A DNA stretch of 10,212 nucleotides from Bacteroidales bacterium (GTDB lineage Bacteria > Bacteroidota > Bacteroidia > Bacteroidales > JAOZVK01): positions 1 through 10,212 of the forward strand of contig JAOZVK010000172.1 of the NCBI GenBank assembly GCA_029938185.1, written 5' to 3'. This document shows positions 1 to 7,080 of this stretch, piece after piece. The position numbers were made by a program, and so were the translations under genes. How positions within the stretch are numbered: the stretch's first letter is position 1; each line of letters opens with the position of its first letter. Under the pieces are notes generated by a model. That model was not told the origin of the DNA. It was given only the letters and a program-made list of their open reading frames with translations, and ran no database searches.

Positions 1-72
1 ATTTAGTGTATTTTAAGATGTGTTATGATAATTTATAAAAATAAACAAAACTTTCGATCTGTGCCAATCAAA

Positions 73-118
73 ACCTAATAGCACATAAAATACTTTTTAT
101 AAGATACATATATTAGGT
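73..118 (-). terminator. Possible weak terminator or 3' stem-loop after ybeY
   Basis: An 8-bp perfect inverted repeat (ACCTAATA, arms 73-80 and 111-118) encloses a 30-nt AT-rich loop. Read in the direction of ybeY transcription the second arm is followed by only three or four T residues. It lies 35 nt beyond the ybeY stop, where the operon could end. The long loop and short T-run make an intrinsic terminator doubtful. No gene is visible in positions 1-152. Confidence 0.25.
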
Positions 119-125
119 GTAAACC

Positions 126-153
126 AATTCGTAATTCGTAATTTATAATTCGT
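126..153. repeat. Four tandem 7-bp units (AATTCGT) at the 3' end of ybeY
   Basis: Units start at 126, 133, 140 and 147. Units 1, 2 and 4 are AATTCGT and unit 3 is AATTTAT. The last base of the array (153) is also the final base of the ybeY stop codon on the minus strand, so the array abuts and slightly overlaps the gene end. Unit number could vary by slippage without harming the protein unless it spread into the final codons. No function can be read from it. Confidence 0.75.
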
Positions 154-572
154 CATTTCCTTACGCATAATAAATAATAATCTTCTTTTTCCGTCATTAT
201 CATTTTCTCAGTATTATTAGAATCATTATATCCTAAGATATGGAGTAATCCGTGTGCCATAACTCGATATAATTCTTCATAAAAATTATTAGAATACAAG
301 CTGAAATTTTCATTTATTCTATCAATACTTATAAAAATATCTCCCATGATTTTCTTGTCTTCTGTATAATCAAAAGTTATTACATCAGTAAAATAATCAT
401 GTTTCAAATATTCTTTATTAACATTTAGCAAATATGTATCGGAACAAAAAATATAGTTTATTTCATTAATTTTGTATCCTTCATTTTCTGCTATAAAACT
501 TATCCATTCATTAGTTTTATTTTTGTTTTTAATATCAAAATCAATGTCTTCTTTATGAAAATAAATTTTCAT
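153..572 (-). CDS. ybeY: Endoribonuclease YbeY (rRNA maturation factor)
   Basis: This is a 139-aa protein, about the usual length for the family. YbeY is a cytoplasmic, metal-dependent single-strand RNase involved in 16S rRNA 3'-end maturation and ribosome quality control. Visible signatures are the TDVITFDY stretch (residues 62-69), the GDI motif (77-79) and the metal-binding segment HGLLHILGYND (107-117) with H107 and H111. The usual third histidine is Asp117; as I recall, Asp is common here in Bacteroidota homologues, so I do not read it as inactivation. The ATG start lies 2 nt after the stop codon of the upstream ATPase gene, so the two are almost certainly cotranscribed and perhaps translationally coupled. 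The TGA stop touches a 7-bp tandem array. In related genomes mnmG often follows; it is not in this window. Confidence 0.93.
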   Translation of the reverse strand: MKIYFHKEDIDFDIKNKNKTNEWISFIAENEGYKINEINYIFCSDTYLLNVNKEYLKHDYFTDVITFDYTEDKKIMGDIFISIDRINENFSLYSNNFYEELYRVMAHGLLHILGYNDSNNTEKMIMTEKEDYYLLCVRK

Positions 573-574
573 GA

Positions 575-973
575 TTATTTCATATTAAATTTAATTTGAA
601 GTTTTGTTCCGTTTTCAAAAAATTTCACTTCATCGGATAAGTTCCTTATCAAAAACAAACCTCTACCATTAATTTTTTCAATATTTTCAAGTAAAGTTGG
701 GTCTGGTAATGTTTTAAAATCAAATCCTTCACCTTGATCTTTTATTAAAAAAAATAAAAACTCATCTTCAATAAAATATTCGAGTCTTACATTTTTACTT
801 TTGTCCTCTTTATTTCCATGATAAATTGCATTATTGATAGCTTCAATAACAGCTATCAAAACATTACCATAAATATAGGAACCTAAATTATATTTTTCAG
901 AAACCTCATCAATTAATTGCTCTGCAATTGTAATATTTTTTATTTCTGATGGAATGATAACGTAGTTTTTCAT
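575..973 (-). CDS. RsbW/SpoIIAB-like ATP-binding protein (anti-sigma-type HATPase)
   Basis: A 132-aa single-domain GHKL-type ATPase. The N box is E44-AINNAIYHGN (E44 and N48 being the usual Mg/ATP residues), the G1 box is DQGEGFD (79-85) and the G2 region is GRGLFLIRNL (103-112). The length and absence of other domains match the RsbW/SpoIIAB class of serine-kinase anti-sigma factors rather than a histidine kinase. Such proteins normally bind a sigma factor and phosphorylate an STAS antagonist, but neither partner is encoded in this window, so the target is unknown. It is cytoplasmic, with no signal or membrane segment. It precedes ybeY by 2 nt and is separated from the DUF4175 gene by a 228-bp repeat-filled gap, so it may have its own promoter there. 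The position between DUF4175 and ybeY is one I recognise from other Bacteroidota. Confidence 0.88.
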   Translation of the reverse strand: MKNYVIIPSEIKNITIAEQLIDEVSEKYNLGSYIYGNVLIAVIEAINNAIYHGNKEDKSKNVRLEYFIEDEFLFFLIKDQGEGFDFKTLPDPTLLENIEKINGRGLFLIRNLSDEVKFFENGTKLQIKFNMK

Positions 974-1025
974 TCTTAAATAATTAGTTTTAAAATTTAA
1001 AAAATATTTTTTGTTAATAATTAGA

Positions 1026-1160
1026 CTACCAGTTTTAAGTTAGATGCTTTTTAACCGCAAAGTTACACAAAGTTTGACGCAAAGTTTCGCAAAGCTTCAC
1101 CTTAATTATATTATTAAACCTACTTTAAAAACAAGACAGTTCTATCTTACCTTGGTAGCC
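1026..1160 (+). repeat. Family B repeat, copy 1 (full length)
   Basis: The copy runs from CTACCAGTTTTAAGTTAG to GGTAGCC. Its ends are complementary over 6 bp (CTACCA at 1026-1031, TGGTAG at 1153-1158). Inside is a hairpin of GTTAGA (1039-1044) and TTTAAC (1050-1055) with a 5-nt loop and one G-T pair. Four CRCAAAG words follow at 1056, 1066, 1078 and 1088, then a tail containing AAAACAAGACAGT. It closely matches copy 2 at 4604-4750 along almost its whole length and copy 3 at 7225-7304 in the first part. No ORF in it is credible. Confidence 0.88.
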
Positions 1161-1167
1161 CTAAAAT

Positions 1168-1198
1168 GCATAAGTCACATTAAATAGGTCGAAGACCT
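1168..1198 (-). repeat. Family A hairpin repeat, after the DUF4175 stop
   Basis: Read on the minus strand this is the palindrome AGGTC-TTC-GACCT (1186-1198) followed by the tail ATTTAATGTGACTTATGC. It begins 3 nt after the TAA stop of the DUF4175 gene. The tail differs from the other long copies only at a few positions. The hairpin could slow exonucleases or assist termination, but the T-run after it is short (ATTT), so it is not a classical terminator. Confidence 0.88.
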
Positions 1199-1201
1199 CA
1201 A

Positions 1202-4200
1202 TTACTTTCCAATTATTTTTTTAATATAGTTTTCATATTTCAATTTATAAAAATTGTATAACTTTATATTATTTTTGATAAGTTCTTCATTTAATCCTTT
1301 TTTATCTTTTTTATTTTTAAAATAATCTTCAGGTCTTTTTATATTTTTATCATTAGCTTCTTTCGATTCTCTTTTTTTCTCAAACCCTCTTTCATTTTTT
1401 GATTTTTCAGCATCTAATAATCTTGTTAAAATTTTTTTGTTTCTATGTAGGGTATTTCTATCAAATCTTTTTTCAATAATGTCATGTTGATTTTTTTCGG
1501 ACATTTTTTTTATTTGGTTTAGTATCTTTTGGGTTTTGGGCGATAAATTAGTTTTATTCATTAAATCATTTAGCATTTGATCAAACATTTCTTGTTTTTC
1601 GAGCATCTCAACCAATCGTTTGTTTTGAGCATTTTTGCTAAGTTTTCCATTTTTCATCTGATTAAGCATTTGCTCCATTTGTTTTTTAAGTTGTTGCTGT
1701 TGTTTCTTCAAACTACCAAAAGACGATTTTGAAGGTTTCTTCTTTGAATTATTACCTGTATTACCACCTGCTTGTGCATTCTTCATCATATTTTTCATCT
1801 GTTCAAGAACTTCCTCAAGCAAAAGAGCCAAATTATTTGTAGACATCATTACAAATTGTTGCAAGCTTAAAGAGCTTCTTCGTCGTCCACTTTCAATTTC
1901 ACTACTTATTTTACTTAAATTTTGGTTAATTGACTTTAGCTCTTTGTTAATCGGAGTACTAAGTTGTGGTGTTTTTTTGGCAAGACTTTCGAGTGAATCA
2001 TTAATAATTTTGAAATCATTTTCAAGTTTTTGTTGCTGTACATTCAGCTTTGAATATTTAGGATTATTACTGTATATTTTTTTAAGTTTTTTCATAACAT
2101 CTTCCTGATCAAATGAAAATTTAACCAAATTATCAAGTATTTGTTTAATGTTTTCCATGTTTAACATATTTTGCATTTGCAAATTTTTGTCTAACATATT
2201 TTGCATTTTTTTTGCTAATTTAGATAATTTTTGGGAATTAGATTTTTGCTCTTTCCCTGCTTTTTTCATTTTCGATTTATTAATATTTTCACTTGCTTTA
2301 TTAAAACTTTCTTTAATTGATTTTTTTTCTTTTTCAAACTTATTAATATTAAATGGAGCTTTCAACTTTTTATTTTTTTCTATATTTTTTTTATAGTTCT
2401 CCATCAGTTTATCAAATTTCTCTTTTTGCTCTTTCTGCTCATTCTGTATATCAGATTTTCGTCCTGTTTTATTCTTAATTTTTTCAGAAAGCTTATCCTG
2501 TTGTTTCGATAATTCTTTTAGTTCATCAATTGTATTGTTTATCTTTTTTTCAACTTCATATCTTTTTAATAATTCAAGATTTCTATCCAATTGCTTTTTC
2601 ATATCATCATAAGAAAACTCCAAATCTTTATTCAATTTATTGAACTTATTTTTATTAAATTTTTCTTGAAGTTTTTCAATTTGCTTTAACAAATCTTTCA
2701 ACTCATCGGTAAGTAATTCGTCTAATAATTTTTGAATTTGTTTTTGTTTATCTATTAAATCTTTCTGTTTTTCACCAAACGAATTTATCAAATCATTCTT
2801 TTTTTTATTCTCAAGACTTATTTGTTTTAGTAATTCTTCTAATATATTTTGCTTGTCAGTTATACTTTTTAGCATTTTTCGTTTGTCCCATTCCGATAAA
2901 TTTTCGCTATTACTTCTTCTTTTAAGCTCATTTATTTCTTTTTTCAATTCATCTGCAATATTAATACTTTCTTCAATTTTCGATTTTATACTTTTGTTTG
3001 TTTGGTTTTCAATATTTTGCAATTCGGTTAGTGATGGCGTTTTAAAATAAAACATTTTTGATTTTGTTGATTTACTTCCACTAACAGCATCATTGTCCCA
3101 TACTTCAAAATAGTAGTATATATTTTCGTTTTCTTGTTTTTTTATTTTTGAAAATTCCATAGAGTAATAAAACTCTTGACTATTCTGTTTATTTCTCAGT
3201 GATATCTTTTTAGTTTTAAAATCTAAAATATCATTTTCTTGAGATTTATCAGTTTTTACAATTTTATAATTAAATTTTAGTTTTCTAATACCATAATCAT
3301 CACTAATGTTTCCATAATAGTAATATAGCGTTTTATTTGTAGAGTCAATTAATGATTTGACATCAATCTCTGGGTACAAATCAGGAACAACTTTTATTGT
3401 ATATGTTAAAAGTTGATTTATGAAAAAATATTTATTTTTAACATTTACAGTATATTTCCCACCTTTCAATATTTGTTTATTAAATTCAAAAATTTTATTT
3501 TCATTAATAGATTTTTTGCTTTTATCCTTTTCTGTAAATTCAATTTCTATAGTATCTACACTTTGGGTTTTAAACAACCAAGTCACTTTTGTACCATAAG
3601 GAATAATCAAATCGCCGTTATTTTTTAGTTGTTTTGCTATTTCTCCTGTGTATGAAGGTGGTTTAATTTCTACACTAAAATTTAAAATTACAGGTGCAGG
3701 TAAAACATTTATTTTATACAATTTTGATTCAATTTCTTCTGCATAAATTTTAAAATCAATTGAATTATTTATATTTTTTAATTCATAAATAAAGTCAGTT
3801 TTTGAATTTTTGGAATTAAGCATTTTAAAAGAATTACCTCCAAACTTTACAAACACACCTTCTGGTATATACTTACCTTTTACTCTAAGTTTTATAGTAA
3901 AATTCTTTCCTTTTTGAACATTTAAACTATCATTCAAAACAATAAATTCATAAGGTACAAAAGGGGCATAATACTTATCATAATTCATAACTCTTATTCC
4001 TCCTTCGGAGAAAATAGAAGGTGAAACAAAACTTATCAACACAATAGAAAATAGAATTAAAACCAAGTATTTTAAGTATTTTAAATTTTCTTTAAAATTA
4101 ACAACATTTTGAAATTGTATTGGTTTTATTTTGTCCGTTTTTTGATTTATACTTGCTATAATTAAGTCATTGTTATTACCAGAATTATAAAGTTGGTTTA

Positions 4201-4543
4201 GTTCAAGTATATTCAATAATTTATCTTGAATTTCGGTAAAATGTTCCGAAACAATTTTTGTTGCTTGCTTATAATCAATCACTTTACCAATTTTTAATAA
4301 TTTTAATATTGGAATAATAATATAATAACCAACAATGAAAATTGTTAAAGCAATTAGTGAGTAAAAAATAGTTGTTCGGACTTGTATTGAATAATGTCCA
4401 AAAAATTCAATCACAGAAGTTACTACACTTAAAAATGACATTAATACAACTGATAGTATTAGTCCTTTTATAATTTTATTTTTATAAAATTTTTTTATAA
4501 AACTATCCAATTTATTAACTATAATATCATATTGATTTTCCAT
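1202..4543 (-). CDS. DUF4175 family membrane-anchored coiled-coil protein
   Basis: A 1113-aa protein that I place in the DUF4175 family by its architecture and neighbours. The N-terminus has three hydrophobic spans (about residues 23-47, 58-85 and 155-177). After the third span comes a periplasmic part with the family-typical IRVMNYDKYYAPFVPYEF stretch (about 183-200) and beta-rich, Ig-like sequence with repeated PPSYTGE-type segments up to about residue 500. From about 500 to 1060 it is almost entirely Lys/Glu/Asn/Gln-rich coiled coil, with a Gly/Asn/Ser-rich break near 920-935 and a Gln run near 950. The function is unknown; the layout suggests a long structural or tethering protein of the cell envelope. 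The ATG start follows a family A hairpin by 13 nt and the stop is followed by another after 3 nt. Compositional bias, not transfer, explains its low complexity. Confidence 0.85.
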   Translation of the reverse strand: MENQYDIIVNKLDSFIKKFYKNKIIKGLILSVVLMSFLSVVTSVIEFFGHYSIQVRTTIFYSLIALTIFIVGYYIIIPILKLLKIGKVIDYKQATKIVSEHFTEIQDKLLNILELNQLYNSGNNNDLIIASINQKTDKIKPIQFQNVVNFKENLKYLKYLVLILFSIVLISFVSPSIFSEGGIRVMNYDKYYAPFVPYEFIVLNDSLNVQKGKNFTIKLRVKGKYIPEGVFVKFGGNSFKMLNSKNSKTDFIYELKNINNSIDFKIYAEEIESKLYKINVLPAPVILNFSVEIKPPSYTGEIAKQLKNNGDLIIPYGTKVTWLFKTQSVDTIEIEFTEKDKSKKSINENKIFEFNKQILKGGKYTVNVKNKYFFINQLLTYTIKVVPDLYPEIDVKSLIDSTNKTLYYYYGNISDDYGIRKLKFNYKIVKTDKSQENDILDFKTKKISLRNKQNSQEFYYSMEFSKIKKQENENIYYYFEVWDNDAVSGSKSTKSKMFYFKTPSLTELQNIENQTNKSIKSKIEESINIADELKKEINELKRRSNSENLSEWDKRKMLKSITDKQNILEELLKQISLENKKKNDLINSFGEKQKDLIDKQKQIQKLLDELLTDELKDLLKQIEKLQEKFNKNKFNKLNKDLEFSYDDMKKQLDRNLELLKRYEVEKKINNTIDELKELSKQQDKLSEKIKNKTGRKSDIQNEQKEQKEKFDKLMENYKKNIEKNKKLKAPFNINKFEKEKKSIKESFNKASENINKSKMKKAGKEQKSNSQKLSKLAKKMQNMLDKNLQMQNMLNMENIKQILDNLVKFSFDQEDVMKKLKKIYSNNPKYSKLNVQQQKLENDFKIINDSLESLAKKTPQLSTPINKELKSINQNLSKISSEIESGRRRSSLSLQQFVMMSTNNLALLLEEVLEQMKNMMKNAQAGGNTGNNSKKKPSKSSFGSLKKQQQQLKKQMEQMLNQMKNGKLSKNAQNKRLVEMLEKQEMFDQMLNDLMNKTNLSPKTQKILNQIKKMSEKNQHDIIEKRFDRNTLHRNKKILTRLLDAEKSKNERGFEKKRESKEANDKNIKRPEDYFKNKKDKKGLNEELIKNNIKLYNFYKLKYENYIKKIIGK

Positions 4544-4556
4544 ATCTTTAATTTTT

Positions 4557-4587
4557 GGCTCTTCGAGCCTTTTAATGTTGCTTACGC
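4557..4587 (+). repeat. Family A hairpin repeat with altered stem, before DUF4175
   Basis: The palindrome is GGCTC-TTC-GAGCC (4557-4569), followed by the tail TTTTAATGTTGCTTACGCG, which matches the tail of the copy at 7081 at all but two of 19 positions. Compared with the common AGGTC-TTC-GACCT stem, two base pairs are changed on both arms. In the transcript the hairpin lies in the leader, 13 nt before the DUF4175 ATG, and has a GAA loop. Confidence 0.85.
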
Positions 4588-4603
4588 GAATATTAGGTTT
4601 TTT

Positions 4604-4750
4604 TGCTACCAGTTTTAAGTTAGCCGTTTTTTAACCGCAAAGTTACACAAAGCTTGACGCAAAGTTTCGCAAAGTTTTGCTAATCTTCACTTTAATTCAA
4701 TGATTAAAACTACTTGAAAAACAAGACAGTCCAACTTCTTACGTGTAGCA
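4604..4750 (+). repeat. Family B repeat, copy 2 (full length)
   Basis: The ends TGCTAC (4604-4609) and GTAGCA (4745-4750) are perfectly complementary. The internal hairpin is GTTAGC (4619-4624) with TTTAAC (4630-4635), with the innermost pair lost. Four CRCAAAG words start at 4636, 4646, 4658 and 4668, the same 10/12/10 spacing as copy 1. The tail again contains AAAACAAGACAGT and CTTAC. Compared with copy 1 it carries a short insertion after the word ladder. Confidence 0.88.
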
Positions 4751-4852
4751 GTTTTTTTACCTATACTTAATTGAGACTTATGGTTTATTTACGCACAAAT
4801 TTATTTTTTACTATTTAATCAACTCGAAATCAGGGGTTATAAAAATTTTAAT

Positions 4853-4872
4853 ATTAAATAGGTCGAAGACCT
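4853..4872 (-). repeat. Family A hairpin repeat (short form), after the EnvC-like gene
   Basis: Read on the minus strand it is the 20-bp core AGGTCTTCGACCTATTTAAT, beginning 4 nt after the TAA stop of the EnvC-like gene; the outer tail seen in the long copies is missing. It is an exact inverted copy of 6056-6075, so the two enclose the whole EnvC-like gene. The few bases between stop and hairpin (TTTG) resemble those at the DUF4175 copy (TTG). Confidence 0.88.
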
Positions 4873-4876
4873 CAAA

Positions 4877-6034
4877 TTATCTAATCCATTTTTTAGGATT
4901 CAACTTAGTTGTGTTATACCATATTTGAAAATTGATAACATTTAAATTTTTATTTTTAAACAAAATACCAATACTTTGTCCTGATTTTAGCTCCTCCCCT
5001 ACCCTCACATTTGTTTTTACTAAATTGGTATATACAGTATAATATTTGCCATGTTTAATTATTATAGCTTTATTAGCTCCAGGTATTGTCAATATTTTTG
5101 AAACAACTCCATTGTATACACATCTCACATTTCTATTTGGTGTACTTATATCAATTCCATCATTACGTACTTTTACGTTTTTTAATACTTGATGATTGTG
5201 CAATCCAAATTTACTTACAATCATACCATTTTTTACTGGCCAAATTAATTTAGATTTTCTTGACTCAAATTTTTTTGTCTTAGTACTTATCTTTTTATTA
5301 GTATTTATATTAGTTTCTACTGTTTCATTAATATAGCTTTTAAGATATTTATTTAATTTTTCATTCTTATCTTTTTTCTTTCTAATATCATTTAACAACT
5401 CTTTTCGCTTTTTGCTTAGTTTACTTATTTCATTTTTTTTATTTTTTTTATCTAAAATAAGCTTTTTATATTCTGTACTTTTTTGTTCAATTAGTTTCTT
5501 TTTATTTTTTATACGTTTTTTAAGTTCAAATGTTTCTTCTTCAATATTTGTAATTTTTTGTTTTATTAGCAAAGCTTGTGATTTTGTATATTGCGATAAC
5601 ATTTGAATATATTTATAACGCTTATAAGCTTGATTAAAGTTTTCGGAAGCTAATATGTAAATATATTTATTGTTTACAATTTTCTTTATTCTATATGCAT
5701 TATAAACAAGTTTAGAATACTCGTCTCTAAATTTGTTTAATTCATGTTTTAATATATCTAATTTTTTTTGTGATTTATTTATTTTATCGCTTAGTTTTTT
5801 TATTTCATACTCTATTAAATTTACAATTTTTTTTCTATTTTCTATATTACTATTTATTAAAGTTAATTTGTCTAAATAGTTTTGCTTATTTGTATTTGTT
5901 CGTTTTAACAAATATTGCATATATTCAATTTCTTGATTATATTTTTTTCTTTTTAAATTATAATAATTATAATCTTGGGAATAAATATTTGAAAGCGAAA
6001 ATATAAATATTAATAAAAGTAACTGTTTTTTCAC
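4877..6034 (-). CDS. EnvC-like murein hydrolase activator with degenerate LytM/M23 domain
   Basis: A 385-aa exported protein. Residues 1-19 form a signal peptide (MKK, hydrophobic LLLLIFIFSL, cleavage near YS-Q20). About 25-240 is Lys/Glu-rich coiled coil, including the EnvC-type segment YILASENFNQAYKRYKY (126-142). About 262-385 is a LytM (peptidase M23) domain ending in FQIWYNTTKLNPKKW. Of the zinc ligands and catalytic histidines only D295 (NDGID, 291-295) remains: the first His is N291, the Y-x-H His is N337 and the HxH pair is N368/Q370. It therefore cannot be a normal zinc peptidase; as with EnvC it probably activates a cell-wall amidase during division (inference). The start is GTG at 6032-6034, because a TGA stop lies three codons upstream and no nearer ATG keeps the signal peptide. 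It is flanked by an exact 20-bp inverted repeat. DUF4292 upstream is its usual neighbour. Confidence 0.9.
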   Translation of the reverse strand: MKKQLLLLIFIFSLSNIYSQDYNYYNLKRKKYNQEIEYMQYLLKRTNTNKQNYLDKLTLINSNIENRKKIVNLIEYEIKKLSDKINKSQKKLDILKHELNKFRDEYSKLVYNAYRIKKIVNNKYIYILASENFNQAYKRYKYIQMLSQYTKSQALLIKQKITNIEEETFELKKRIKNKKKLIEQKSTEYKKLILDKKNKKNEISKLSKKRKELLNDIRKKKDKNEKLNKYLKSYINETVETNINTNKKISTKTKKFESRKSKLIWPVKNGMIVSKFGLHNHQVLKNVKVRNDGIDISTPNRNVRCVYNGVVSKILTIPGANKAIIIKHGKYYTVYTNLVKTNVRVGEELKSGQSIGILFKNKNLNVINFQIWYNTTKLNPKKWIR

Positions 6035-6054
6035 AATTTGTCAATTTAATATAT

Positions 6055-6084
6055 AAGGTCTTCGACCTATTTAATGTGGCTTAC
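6055..6084 (+). repeat. Family A hairpin repeat, before the EnvC-like gene
   Basis: The palindrome AGGTC-TTC-GACCT (6056-6068) is followed by the tail ATTTAATGTGGCTTAC pointing away from the gene. In the mRNA it forms a leader hairpin with a GAA loop, 21 nt before the GTG start codon. It is far enough upstream not to cover the ribosome site directly. Confidence 0.88.
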
Positions 6085-6137
6085 ACTTTTTTGTATAATA
6101 TTGTCATATAGATAATTATATAAAAACAAATGCCGAA

Positions 6138-6159
6138 AAACTTTTGTAATAGTACTTAT
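6138..6159. repeat. Module D repeat, copy 1
   Basis: A 22-nt segment (AAACTTTTGTAATAGTACTT and two more bases) that recurs at 7164-7185 with a single T/C difference. Both lie in the gap after a family A copy, 70-83 nt from it. Confidence 0.7.
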
Positions 6160-6203
6160 AAAAATGTTTTATGAATGCCTATCATACATAAGCAAATTTA
6201 ATT

Positions 6204-6214
6204 ACACTCAGTGT
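6204..6214 (-). repeat. Small palindrome directly after the DUF4292 stop
   Basis: ACACTCAGTGT is a perfect 5+1+5 palindrome that ends at the base before the stop codon of the DUF4292 gene. As RNA it could form a 4-bp stem with a UGA loop followed by AATTAAAT. It sits where the other genes carry a family A hairpin but differs in sequence, so it may be coincidental. Confidence 0.35.
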
Positions 6215-7042
6215 TTAATATTTCATTTTTTTGTATTTATCTAAAATATCAAAAGGGTATTTCATTTTTCTATTTTTTTGTATTTTTAACAAATTTAGTT
6301 TAAACTCACCTTTCCCTTTTTTATCTTTTACTTTAATTAAAATTGATCTGGCTGTATTTAATTTGTTTTTATTCAAATATTTATTATAATTGACTGTCAA
6401 TTGATATTGATTAAGTGGGTCGTTTATAAAAATATTTTTAAGTTTAAATAATTTTTTGCTTACTAATATTTTCTGATACAATTTGTTTTTTACAAAATTT
6501 GTATCTATATTTTCAAAAATATAATAAAGACTATCAGTTGTAAATTTATAATCTTTAAGAATTTTCTTTTCCTTATTAATATCTCCATTATTTTTATAAA
6601 TAAATAATCTATTTGTAATAACAGATTGTAAATCTCTGAATTTTAAATCAATATTAAATTTATTAGCCATATACTTATAGTCACCACAAAAATATTTTGA
6701 TTTTAATTTATCTATAAATTTCAATGTATCGGGTGTTAATACACCTCTTGCTACTTCTATTCCAAGACCTGGCGAAATAGAAATCCACAATATACTATCC
6801 TTTTTCAAACGCATTGAACCTTTAAATGATAATTTTTTATTCGTCCCTGTAATTTTAGCAGAATATCTAATAAACAATGTTTTGTAATCAATATTATTTT
6901 TATAAAGACTATCAATAACTTCTGTTTTTATACTATTCTCAATTTTTTTATCTTTATTCAGTTTAATAATTCTACACGAACTACCTATAAAAACTGTTAG
7001 CAATATTATTAATTTAATTCTTAGTATATTTCTCATTATCAT
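6215..7042 (-). CDS. DUF4292 domain lipoprotein
   Basis: A 275-aa protein with a lipoprotein signal: basic start, hydrophobic LIILLTVFIG and a lipobox-like IGSSC with Cys23, giving an envelope lipoprotein. The family-typical segment runs from about residue 58 (RYSAKITG) through the stretch of KDSILWISISPGLGIEVARG and LTPDTLKFIDKLKSKYF to about 145 (LQSVITNRLF). DUF4292 proteins are of unknown function; the fold is thought to resemble LolA/LolB lipoprotein carriers, and a link to envelope or peptidoglycan maintenance is inferred from its constant neighbour, the EnvC-like gene. Met3 is an alternative start two codons in. A family A hairpin lies 39 nt before the start. Usually these genes are closely spaced; here repeats separate it by 180 bp from the next gene and 267 bp from the previous one. 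Confidence 0.87.
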   Translation of the reverse strand: MIMRNILRIKLIILLTVFIGSSCRIIKLNKDKKIENSIKTEVIDSLYKNNIDYKTLFIRYSAKITGTNKKLSFKGSMRLKKDSILWISISPGLGIEVARGVLTPDTLKFIDKLKSKYFCGDYKYMANKFNIDLKFRDLQSVITNRLFIYKNNGDINKEKKILKDYKFTTDSLYYIFENIDTNFVKNKLYQKILVSKKLFKLKNIFINDPLNQYQLTVNYNKYLNKNKLNTARSILIKVKDKKGKGEFKLNLLKIQKNRKMKYPFDILDKYKKMKY

Positions 7043-7080
7043 TATGTATCTTAAAAATTTAAGGTTCTTAAAGATTATTT

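Larger units (their letters stand above)
4544..4876. other. 333-bp intergenic region made of repeats
   Basis: This gap between the EnvC-like gene stop and the DUF4175 start holds no credible ORF or RNA gene. In order of coordinate it contains a family A copy (4557-4587), a full family B copy (4604-4750), a module E segment (4795-4808) also found at 7188-7201, and an opposite family A copy (4853-4872). The two A copies make the whole 4557-4872 segment look like an element with inverted ends. The stretch 4751-4794 is AT-rich and unassigned. I could not place a Bacteroidota TAnnTTTG promoter here. Confidence 0.8.

Noticed and set aside
1..72. Possible end of an mnmG-like gene at the left edge
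   Set aside because: No long open frame on either strand in this stretch; stops occur in all frames I followed.
999..1012. A6-TA-T6 palindrome upstream of the ATPase gene as a promoter element
   Set aside because: Expected by chance in DNA this AT-rich; no TAnnTTTG -7 box could be aligned with a start at a fitting distance.
1056..1094. CRCAAAG ladder as a small CRISPR-like array or as a coding peptide
   Set aside because: Units are 7 bp with 3-5 bp spacers, far too short for CRISPR; any peptide from it would be a low-complexity translation of a repeat also present in two other gaps.
974..1201. tRNA, rRNA or riboswitch in the gaps
   Set aside because: No cloverleaf, no TTCGA-type T-arm context with matching stems and no known aptamer pattern; the TTCGA in family A is just the hairpin loop.
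2148..2396. Plus-strand ORF inside the DUF4175 gene (also at 2853-3050 and 3413-3628)
   Set aside because: Phe/Leu/Ser-rich antisense reading of Lys/Glu-rich coiled-coil codons; no start context and no family resemblance.
4860..4872. Family A hairpins after stop codons as classical intrinsic terminators
   Set aside because: The stem has only 5 bp and is followed by ATTTAAT rather than a T-run; the same hairpin also occurs in leaders, so termination alone does not explain it.
5412..6006. Plus-strand ORFs inside the EnvC-like gene
   Set aside because: Antisense shadows of the coiled-coil region with the same Phe/Ile/Ser composition.
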